Shown: in pieces, positions 1 to 5,128 of the stretch
Layout: the number at the start of each line of letters is the position of its first letter
Numbering within the stretch: position 1 is the first letter of the stretch
Assembly (NCBI GenBank): GCA_018714575.1
Contig: DVNF01000174.1
Coordinates: forward strand, 1-7,745
DNA length: 7,745 nt
Direction of reading: 5' to 3'
Source: Candidatus Stercoripulliclostridium merdigallinarum
Lineage (GTDB): Bacteria > Bacillota > Clostridia > Christensenellales > DTU072
Notes under the pieces: model-generated
Database searches by the model: none
Told to the model about the DNA's origin: nothing
What the model saw: only the letters and a program-made list of their open reading frames with translations
Program-made: the position numbers and the translations under genes

Positions 1-1
1 G

Positions 2-73
2 GACGAGAGCGTATGGAATTTCGTGGAGGGCGCGTTCCCGACATTAAAAACCGCCGGTACCGCAGCGAAATAG
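2..73 (+). CDS. C-terminal end of a protein starting upstream of the window
   Basis: Only the last 23 codons are visible, read in the second frame and ending in TAG at 71-73. The translated tail contains W-N-F-V-E-G-A-F-P-T-L-K. A W-x-F-x-x-G-x-x-P-x-L pattern is common at the ends of GLUG-type and related repeats in bacterial surface proteins, so an extracellular repeat protein is plausible, but the piece is too short to assign. The other two + strand frames give less protein-like peptides. No U-tract terminator follows directly; the first strong hairpin downstream is the palindrome at 164-204. Calling it coding rests only on composition and this short pattern. Confidence 0.45.
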   Translation, partial: DESVWNFVEGAFPTLKTAGTAAK

Positions 74-163
74 ACACAGGGACAGGCTTCCTTCGGTAAA
101 AGCACTCCTGAAAGGGAAGTCGCGAAAAGCATATAAAAGCATAAAATAAATGAACAGGGGAAA

Positions 164-204
164 CAGAACAACCGCGAAGCGTACTACGCTTCGCGGTTGT
201 TCTG
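164..204. repeat. 41-bp near-perfect palindrome
   Basis: Arms 164-183 and 185-204 are perfect reverse complements of 20 bases around a single central base (184). The folded RNA of either strand would be about 18 bp with a five-base loop. It could stop transcription of the + strand gene ending at 73, but no run of T follows at 205. On the - strand it is followed by TTTCCCC, also a poor U-tract. It may therefore be an atypical terminator, a transcript 3' stabiliser or a palindromic repeat. The symmetry is directly seen; the role is not known. Confidence 0.8.
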
Positions 205-335
205 CTTGATCTTTGACCTAGGAACCTGCCGGACCCGATCAGTCTTGCTTTGACGATACGACAAAAAATTGAAATTTAAACAAAGTATATCCGCAAAGAC
301 TTTAATGCGGCTCATCAGGTTTGCTTTGCAAACTT

Positions 336-367
336 GCGCACCCTGCGCGGCAAACCGCGCGGTGTGC
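336..367 (+). repeat. GC-rich bulged hairpin
   Basis: An inner stem gcgcgg/ccgcgc (345-350 with 355-360, loop caaa) is extended, after a two-base bulge (343-344), by an outer stem gcgcacc/ggtgtgc (336-342 with 361-367). One G-U pair in the outer stem pairs only in + strand RNA, so the fold is more stable on that strand. A small hairpin gtttgc-ttt-gcaaac (319-333) lies just before it. No U-tract follows. It could be a structured RNA segment or a REP-like palindromic unit; a copy count across the genome would decide. Confidence 0.55.
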
Positions 368-376
368 TGACCCGCG

Positions 377-439
377 TTATCTCCACCAAAATCAAAAAAG
401 AGTGCCGATTGCACTCTTCCTTGGTTTTGGTGGAGATAA
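377..439. repeat. Long inverted repeat containing the tRNA-Ala 3' end
   Basis: Arms 377-405 and 411-439 pair over 29 positions around a five-base centre, with one mismatch and two positions that are G-U in - strand RNA. The outer 15 bases (ttatctccaccaaaa, 377-391) are an exact inverted copy of the last T-stem base, acceptor strand, discriminator and CCA of the tRNA plus three bases of trailer (425-439). The inner part is the terminator stem. A full-length - strand transcript could fold the tRNA 3' end away from its own acceptor stem, but normal termination near 394 would remove the outer copy. Confidence 0.85.
394..418 (-). terminator. Rho-independent terminator of the tRNA-Ala gene
   Basis: On the - strand an 8-bp stem AAGAGTGC/GCACTCTT with loop AATCG (stem 398-405 with 411-418) is followed by a run of T that reaches 394. 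It starts only ten bases beyond the encoded CCA end, the usual arrangement for a single-gene tRNA transcript. The stem continues outward into a much longer inverted repeat (377-439) that includes the tRNA 3' end, reported as a separate repeat. Confidence 0.9.
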
Positions 440-503
440 GGGGATTCGAACCCCTGACCTATGCGTTGCGAACGCATCGCTCTACCAACTGAGCCATATC
501 CCC
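428..503 (-). tRNA. tRNA-Ala, anticodon CGC
   Basis: A complete 76-base cloverleaf can be read on the - strand. The acceptor is GGGGATA/TATCTCC, the D arm GCTC-AGTTGGTA-GAGC, the anticodon stem ATGCG/CGCAT with loop TTCGCAA, the variable loop AGGTC, and the T arm AGGGG-TTCGAAT-CCCCT. Discriminator A and an encoded CCA end it. Anticodon bases 34-36 are CGC, which reads the alanine codon GCG. The G3-U70 wobble pair, the main identity element for alanyl-tRNA synthetase, is present and supports the assignment independently. The gene stands alone between a consensus promoter (521-549) and its own terminator (394-418). Confidence 0.97.
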
Positions 504-520
504 GTAAGCTTTCTTTAGCG

Positions 521-549
521 ATTATATCAAATTGTTTTCGGTTTGTCAA
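521..549 (-). promoter_or_regulatory. Consensus promoter of tRNA-Ala
   Basis: On the - strand a perfect TTGACA (-35, at 544-549) is separated by exactly 17 bases from a perfect TATAAT (-10, at 521-526). Transcription would start near 514, about ten bases before the mature tRNA 5' end, as expected for a strong stable-RNA promoter using the housekeeping sigma factor. Confidence 0.93.
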
Positions 550-618
550 ATCTTTATCCAACTATATTTTTGTTTGTAGTCGCTATCTTTCTATCTTTTT
601 CATCGCGTAGGTACTTAT

Positions 619-647
619 AAAAAAGCCGCCTTTCGGCGAACTTTTTT
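619..647 (-). terminator. Terminator of the SIS-domain gene
   Basis: The - strand reads A-rich sequence, then a CGCC-GAAA-GGCG stem with a GNRA-type tetraloop (627-638) inside a small internal loop, then a G-C pair and six T residues (619-624). It lies about 50 bases past the stop codon at 700. The flanking A and T runs are complementary, so it could also work in the other direction. Confidence 0.85.
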
Positions 648-681
648 CTTGATCGATTTACGCTATTTGATCGGCTTTTTC

Positions 682-703
682 GACGACGTTATGACGACGT
701 TAT
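682..703. repeat. 11-bp tandem duplication at the end of the SIS gene
   Basis: The unit gacgacgttat occurs twice back to back (682-692 and 693-703). The second copy contains the TAA stop of the - strand SIS-domain gene (700-702), and the first carries a second TTA at 689-691. It is most simply a slippage duplication just past the coding end, with no effect on the protein. Confidence 0.8.
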
Positions 704-1734
704 TTCGTTATCGTCACCTTTGTGCGATTCCTGGGCGCGTCGGGGTTGATCCCCAACTCCTCTGCCATAAACGCAACGTATAGTTCTATTGCCAACGAAT
801 AAATAAACGGCGCATTCATGCCACGGCATACAGGCATGTCCAGGCACTTTGCCGACATGCGCTTTACCTCGGTTATATCGGTAAAAGATATAATATTGGC
901 TCCTAAAAGCCCGAGTCTGGTAGCCATACTGATATATTCCGATGTAAATTCGGAATCGGGCGCCAGCAACAATACAGGCGTGCCTTCCTCTACTATAGAT
1001 ATAGGTCCGTGCATAAATTCGGATGTCGAGAACGAACGACTGAGTTTATAACAAGACTCCATCATTTTCAAAGACAGTTCGCTTGCCGCGCATTGCGGAA
1101 GACCTCTGGTCAAAATAATAAAGTTGTTTATGTCTTTGGTCGATTCTGCAAACGCTTTGATTTTGTCTTTGTAATCGTCTATGAAATCTTGCAGCAGGGG
1201 AGGAAGCTCCGCGGGATTCATTCTGGCAGGAATGGGCGACAGAGCGTTGGACAACAGAAACATCGCTGTCAGTTCCGCAAGGAAAGACTTAGTCGCGCCC
1301 ACGCTTCGTTCTTCGCCGGCGGCAAGGTCGATATGGAAATCCGCCATCTTTGCCAAAGGAGAATCGGGATTGTTAGTGACGGCGACCGTCAGCGCTCCGG
1401 TTTCTTTTGCAGCAGCCAAAACCATGTGCGTGTCCGTCGACATACCGCTTTGCGATATAGCCAGAACCATGTTCTTTGAAAGGTTGACTTTGGCTTTGTA
1501 CACCGTCGTTATGGACGGAGTAAATTTAGAAACCATGACTTCGCCGATGGCCTCGACTATATATTTAAAATAGGTAGCAGCATTGTCGGAAGTGCCACGC
1601 GCAACCGTCGTAATATTTGTTATTCCACGCGCTTTGAATACTTTGGCAATGTCCTTGATGACTTGCTTGTTCGCGGCCATGACGTTTCTGACGACGTCGG
1701 GAGCGGACAGAAACTCGTTCAGCATTACTGACAT
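700..1734 (-). CDS. SIS-domain sugar-phosphate isomerase/deaminase (GlmS C-terminal-like)
   Basis: The 344-residue cytosolic protein has two SIS domains and matches the isomerase half of GlmS without the glutaminase half, as in AgaS, FrlB and NagB-II type enzymes. In the first SIS domain I see A-R-G-T-S-D (45-50), I-S-Q-S-G-M-S-T-D (93-101) and E-R-S-V-G-A-T-K-S (142-150). The second has L-T-R-G-L (208-212) and S-E-F-M-H-G-P (238-244), and the tail P-R-N-R-T-K-V-T. E226, H242 and K339 fall where the GlmS isomerase residues E488, H504 and K603 would be, with the same Glu-His spacing of 16. It probably acts on an amino- or amine-linked hexose 6-phosphate; the exact substrate cannot be read. The ATG at 1734 is chosen because AGGAGAG (1741-1747) sits six bases before it; an in-frame GTG at 1755 lies upstream of that site. 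No sugar transporter or kinase gene adjoins it. Confidence 0.9.
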   Translation of the reverse strand: MSVMLNEFLSAPDVVRNVMAANKQVIKDIAKVFKARGITNITTVARGTSDNAATYFKYIVEAIGEVMVSKFTPSITTVYKAKVNLSKNMVLAISQSGMSTDTHMVLAAAKETGALTVAVTNNPDSPLAKMADFHIDLAAGEERSVGATKSFLAELTAMFLLSNALSPIPARMNPAELPPLLQDFIDDYKDKIKAFAESTKDINNFIILTRGLPQCAASELSLKMMESCYKLSRSFSTSEFMHGPISIVEEGTPVLLLAPDSEFTSEYISMATRLGLLGANIISFTDITEVKRMSAKCLDMPVCRGMNAPFIYSLAIELYVAFMAEELGINPDAPRNRTKVTITK

Positions 1735-1773
1735 CTTCGGCTCTCCTAACAACACTTAAAATTTTATGTAATT

Positions 1774-1802
1774 ATTATATGCCATTGAAATATAAAAGTA
1801 AA
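1774..1802 (-). promoter_or_regulatory. Promoter of the SIS-domain gene
   Basis: On the - strand TTTACT (1797-1802) and a perfect TATAAT (1774-1779) are 17 bases apart. The predicted start near 1767 gives a leader of about 32 bases carrying the AGGAGAG site. Two copies of AGTCAAT lie just upstream of the -35 box (1807-1813 and 1821-1827) and may be a regulator site. Confidence 0.75.
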
Positions 1803-1926
1803 ACGAATTGACTCTAAAATATTGACTAATTTGAATTTCTCGCAAAGTGAGTGACAAAATTAATATCGCAAACGCAGCTTAAATGCCGATTTTTTTGGTT
1901 TTACTTAGCTATTTTTACGCCTGTAG

Positions 1927-1955
1927 TTGCATTGCAAGAGATTTTCAAGTATAAT
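1927..1955 (+). promoter_or_regulatory. Probable promoter of the ABC-F gene
   Basis: TTGCAT (1927-1932) and a perfect TATAAT (1950-1955) are 17 bases apart. The -35 box matches consensus at only three positions. Transcription would begin near 1962, leaving a leader of only about 10-12 bases before the ATG at 1973, so there is no room for an attenuator of the kind that controls many antibiotic-resistance ABC-F genes. Confidence 0.6.
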
Positions 1956-1972
1956 AACCCGGTGGTAAATAT

Positions 1973-3607
1973 ATGATAAAAGGCAGCAAAATGGACTTGG
2001 CGTTTGGCACAAAAGTCATCTATGACAATGCCGAGTTCCTGATTTCCGACAATGAAAAAGTAGGCGTCGTAGGCGTGAACGGAGCGGGTAAAACGACCTT
2101 GTTCCGTATTCTGTTGGGCAAAATAGAGTTGGATTCCGGCAGCGTTTACTCGTCAAAGCGCAGGATCGGGTATTTGCCGCAAGAAATTATCGTAGAGGAC
2201 AGTCGACAGACGGTATGGGAATACCTGTTTGACGGACGCCCGATAAACGCTATTCACCGTGAGTTGGATTCGATTTACGACAGAATGGAACGAGGCGAGG
2301 GCGACACGGCGGCAGACCTAAGACGAATGCAGTTTCTGCAAGAGGAATTGGAATACTACGACGAATATTCTGCCGAGGATCAGCTGTTGGAATTGGTAGA
2401 GGAAATGAACATCGGTTCCGACATATTAAGTCGAAAAATGTGTGAACTTTCCGGCGGACAAAAATCAAAGATGGCTTTTGCCAAAACATTATTTCAAAAA
2501 TCCGAAATACTTTTGTTAGACGAACCTACCAACCATTTGGACGTGGAGATGAAAGGTTTTGTCACAAAATATCTAAGGCATTATAAAGGAACCGTATTGA
2601 TAATCAGCCACGATACGGAGTTTTTGAACGACATCGTAGGAAAGATCTTGTTAGTAGATAATACCACTCACAAAATAAAAATCTATCCCGGCAACTATGA
2701 CGAATATCTGAAGAGAGCTGCCGAGGAAAAGCGCGTCAGGGAATTGGAAACGGCAAGGCAGTTAAAAGAGATCATCGAATTGGAAGCCTTTGTAAAACGT
2801 GCGCGCGAAGCCTCCGCAACCAATCATGCGCTGAAAAAAATGGGGTTGGAAAGAGAGGCGCGATTAGAAAAAAAGCGACGCGAGATGAACGCGCCGGAGG
2901 TTTCTTATAAGCGGGTAAAAATGAATATCACGCCCAGGCGTGAAAGCGCAAAGTGTCCTTTGGAAGTCGAAAATTTAAATTTCGGATACCCAAATCAAAA
3001 GCTATTGTATAACGGATTATCTTTTAAACTGCAAGGGAACGAAAGGTTTTTGGTTGTGGGTCTGAACGGCGTAGGAAAATCGACTTTGTTAAAATTATTG
3101 ATGGGGATGTTGACTCCGACTTCCGGCAGGATACGTTATAATCCCAGGACGGACGTAGCGTATTATGCGCAGGAATTGGACGACGTCGACCCGGACAAGA
3201 CGGTCTTTGAAAACGTAGTTACTCCCGAATATACCGATTGGCAACTCAGGGGTATCCTAAGCAATTTTCTGTTTTACGCCGGGGATATAAATAAGCGCGT
3301 ATCGGTATTGTCGCCGGGTGAAAAAGCCAGAATAGCGTTGTGTAAAATCCTCTTGAAAAAAGCCAACTTATTGTTGTTGGACGAGCCTACGAACCATTTA
3401 GATCCCGAAACCCAAGCAATAATAGGGGGCAACTTTAACCTGTTTCCCGGCACAATAATGGTAGTCAGCCATAATCCGTCGTTCGTAGAGCAAATCGGCA
3501 TAGGCAGGATGCTGATTTTACCCTCCGGCAGGATAGAGCCTTATTCCAAGGAATTGTTGGAATATTATTACGAATCCAACACTCCGGAGGAAGAAAAGAG
3601 GAAGTAG
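1973..3607 (+). CDS. ABC-F family ATPase (ribosome-associated)
   Basis: The 544-residue protein has two ABC ATPase domains in one chain and no membrane segment, the mark of the ABC-F family, whose members bind the ribosomal E site and act in translation or, in some cases, ribosome protection from antibiotics. Domain 1 has Walker A G-V-N-G-A-G-K-T-T (34-42), signature L-S-G-G-Q (159-163), Walker B with D-E-P-T-N-H-L-D (183-190) and S-H-D (212-214). A charged, probably helical linker (about 245-327), rich in Lys, Arg and Glu, is where family members contact P-site tRNA. Domain 2 has G-L-N-G-V-G-K-S-T (363-371), an altered signature L-S-P-G-E (446-450), D-E-P-T-N-H-L-D (470-477) and S-H-N (499-501). 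The ATG at 1973 is preferred over M7 (1991) because M-I-K begins the usual N-terminal strand; GGTGG at 1961-1965 is a modest ribosome binding site. Whether it is housekeeping or resistance-type is not decidable here. Confidence 0.93.
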   Translation: MIKGSKMDLAFGTKVIYDNAEFLISDNEKVGVVGVNGAGKTTLFRILLGKIELDSGSVYSSKRRIGYLPQEIIVEDSRQTVWEYLFDGRPINAIHRELDSIYDRMERGEGDTAADLRRMQFLQEELEYYDEYSAEDQLLELVEEMNIGSDILSRKMCELSGGQKSKMAFAKTLFQKSEILLLDEPTNHLDVEMKGFVTKYLRHYKGTVLIISHDTEFLNDIVGKILLVDNTTHKIKIYPGNYDEYLKRAAEEKRVRELETARQLKEIIELEAFVKRAREASATNHALKKMGLEREARLEKKRREMNAPEVSYKRVKMNITPRRESAKCPLEVENLNFGYPNQKLLYNGLSFKLQGNERFLVVGLNGVGKSTLLKLLMGMLTPTSGRIRYNPRTDVAYYAQELDDVDPDKTVFENVVTPEYTDWQLRGILSNFLFYAGDINKRVSVLSPGEKARIALCKILLKKANLLLLDEPTNHLDPETQAIIGGNFNLFPGTIMVVSHNPSFVEQIGIGRMLILPSGRIEPYSKELLEYYYESNTPEEEKRK

Positions 3608-3639
3608 CCGTAAACCTATATGATCCTATTCCTCTTAGA

Positions 3640-3678
3640 ATTTTTTAAAATAAAAGCTCCCTCTTTCGGGGGAGCTTT
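3640..3678 (-). terminator. Terminator between convergent ABC-F and phosphoesterase genes
   Basis: A 9-bp stem aaagctccc/gggagcttt (3653-3661 with 3670-3678, loop of eight) is followed on the - strand by TTTTATTTT, a good U-rich tail for the phosphoesterase gene ending at 3713. On the + strand only the TTT ending the stem is available, so termination of the ABC-F transcript here is likely but weaker. Confidence 0.82.
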
Positions 3679-3712
3679 GCCGTACCAAACGGTCTAGCGT
3701 TATGCTTTATTT

Positions 3713-4933
3713 TTATTCGGAAAGGTAGTTTTTATCCAATCTTTCGGGAGAAATATCCAAATTGCCGTCAGAGCCTACCTCTATTACAGTTGCTCCGCGC
3801 TGTCCTTTTTCATCGCCTATACCAAAATAGGCAAGGTAATCTATGCTCATTCCGTAAGTCAAGCGGATACCCTTATATTCCAAGCTGATCCAGTTCAAGT
3901 GATCGTGTCCGCAGAACACCCATTTGGTACTGCCAAGAGCCTGCATGGTTTCGAACATTTCGTCGTCGAAATCGGAAGTGCAGGGATTTTCGCCGGCTTC
4001 GCCGTAGTAGAAAGTGACGTTTTCGGTGTCACGGCAATAATTATTCCAATATTCGAATATGGCGTCTTCGTATTCGCCAAAGGGGATATGGATAAACAAA
4101 GTGCTGGGAACGACCGCGTCGACGTCGTACAATTCTTCGCCCGCTTCGGAGTTTAGTTGAGCTTTGATATCGGCGTTGATCGCGTTCATACGGCTGACTT
4201 CGGCGGCGTACCACTCAATTTGGTTTTCGTGGAGTCCGTCGTAATTGCCCAAAATATTTATTACTTGATCGCCAACGTAATCGTGGGTATCCATCAGATA
4301 CAGCGTTTGACGGATAAGTCCGGTTTCTTCGTCGCGGATATTGATTGCGTAATTGACGTCGTCAACGCCTTCGGCGCGATCGATCAGGCAATATTTTTGA
4401 GCGGCATAATGTTCGTACATGTCGTCGCGGTTATAAAAGCTGTACGGTTCGGTGTCGTGGTTTCCCAAACAGACGGCGTAGTAAACACCCAATTTTTCCA
4501 TCAGCGTAGTCAGCAATGCTGCTTCGCGTAAGTTATTGAAAGAACCTGCTTGCGGGGGGACGGGATACACCATATCACCGGTAAATACGACCAAATCCGG
4601 GGCGGTGCGCCTTATTAAAGTTTCAACCGCAGACAAAGCGTTTTTATCCTTTTCTATGGAGAAAGCTCCTCCGCCCAGGTGTACATCGGTGATCTGGAGG
4701 ATTCTGAAATCTTCGTTTTCAGGCACGTAAAAAGTCCAAACGCCGTCTACTTTTTCTGCCGACGGAGCGTATCTGGAGCCCATAAATTCGGTATCCTCGA
4801 CATTGTTCATGTTGATTTCATAGCCGATCACGCCTGCCAAGAAAATACCTAATAAAGCCAACACGATGGCTGCCAAAATTATGCCGATTATCAGCAAAAT
4901 CTTTTTTCTGCGTTTTACTCGTTGCAAAGCCAT
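3713..4933 (-). CDS. Membrane-anchored calcineurin-like phosphoesterase
   Basis: The 406-residue protein is a metal-dependent phosphoesterase of the calcineurin-like superfamily. The metal-ligand motifs occur in family order: D-V-H (83-85), G-D (119-120), G-N-H-D (157-160), a lone His in F-I-H-I-P (H282) and G-H-D-H (342-345). All expected two-metal ligands are therefore present and the enzyme should be active. The N-terminus is K/R-rich (R5-K11) followed by a hydrophobic helix at about 12-37 with no clear cleavage site. By the positive-inside rule the catalytic domain would lie outside the membrane, anchored by this helix. Substrate cannot be read; relatives hydrolyse nucleotides, phosphoproteins or phospholipid head groups. 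The ATG at 4933 follows a strong GGAGGAG site. It is divergent from the MFS transporter, with a very good promoter at 4964-4992. Confidence 0.9.
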   Translation of the reverse strand: MALQRVKRRKKILLIIGIILAAIVLALLGIFLAGVIGYEINMNNVEDTEFMGSRYAPSAEKVDGVWTFYVPENEDFRILQITDVHLGGGAFSIEKDKNALSAVETLIRRTAPDLVVFTGDMVYPVPPQAGSFNNLREAALLTTLMEKLGVYYAVCLGNHDTEPYSFYNRDDMYEHYAAQKYCLIDRAEGVDDVNYAINIRDEETGLIRQTLYLMDTHDYVGDQVINILGNYDGLHENQIEWYAAEVSRMNAINADIKAQLNSEAGEELYDVDAVVPSTLFIHIPFGEYEDAIFEYWNNYCRDTENVTFYYGEAGENPCTSDFDDEMFETMQALGSTKWVFCGHDHLNWISLEYKGIRLTYGMSIDYLAYFGIGDEKGQRGATVIEVGSDGNLDISPERLDKNYLSE

Positions 4934-4963
4934 ATCGCTCCTCCGGAAAATGTCTTGGATAAA

Positions 4964-4992
4964 ATTATATCTTAAAATCTGTTTCCCGTCAA
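4964..4992 (-). promoter_or_regulatory. Promoter of the phosphoesterase gene
   Basis: On the - strand TTGACG (4987-4992) and a perfect TATAAT (4964-4969) are separated by 17 bases. The predicted start near 4957 leaves a leader of about 24 bases that includes the GGAGGAG site. This predicts substantial constitutive expression unless a repressor acts. Confidence 0.88.
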
Positions 4993-5078
4993 TATAAGGA
5001 TGCGAGAATTCAGTTAAAAAAATAAGGTAAAAGAGAATATTGTTTCTATTTTCCTATCGCTATTTGGCGACGCGGATA

Positions 5079-5107
5079 TTGACAGTCTACGCGTACGGGT
5101 GTATATT
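5079..5107 (+). promoter_or_regulatory. Promoter of the MFS transporter gene
   Basis: A perfect TTGACA (5079-5084) and TATATT (5102-5107) are 17 bases apart. Transcription from about 5114 gives a leader of only about 15 bases, beginning right at the GGGAGGGG ribosome binding site. The upstream in-frame GTG at 5099 falls inside the promoter, which supports the ATG at 5129 as the true start. The 8-bp palindrome TACGCGTA (5088-5095) sits in the spacer and could be an operator. Confidence 0.82.
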
Positions 5108-5128
5108 TGGTATATCGGGAGGGGAGCC

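Larger units (their letters stand above)
74..427. other. Intergenic region rich in inverted repeats, no protein gene
   Basis: About 350 bases separate the end of the first gene from the tRNA-Ala gene. Open frames here run into the tRNA or the palindromes and have no ribosome binding site or recognisable protein content. The region contains a short direct repeat of aaaagcata (125-133 and 135-143), a 41-bp palindrome (164-204), a weak hairpin pairing 291-295 with 306-310, a small hairpin pairing 319-324 with 328-333, a GC-rich hairpin at 336-367, and the tRNA terminator at 394-418. Bases 205-290 are A/T-rich with no feature I can name. Confidence 0.7.

Noticed and set aside
305..391. Possible second tRNA or tmRNA on the + strand ending in ctccacca at 381-388
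   Set aside because: No T arm with TTCGA, no D arm and no acceptor 5' partner precede it. It is only the inverted copy of the tRNA-Ala 3' end.
321..518. Open frame of 65 codons on the + strand with a G-I-R-T-P-D-L motif
   Set aside because: This motif is the antisense of the tRNA T arm and anticodon arm, a well-known false gene call opposite tRNAs.
184..561. Open frame of 125 codons on the - strand across the tRNA region
   Set aside because: It runs through the tRNA-Ala gene, its terminator and the palindrome. Its peptide is translated tRNA sequence, and it has no ribosome binding site.
1735..1755. Upstream GTG start adding seven residues to the SIS protein
   Set aside because: The extra codons contain the AGGAGAG ribosome binding site that serves the ATG at 1734.
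5099..5128. Upstream GTG start for the MFS transporter
   Set aside because: It lies within the -10 region of the promoter, and the GGGAGGGG site is correctly placed for the ATG at 5129.
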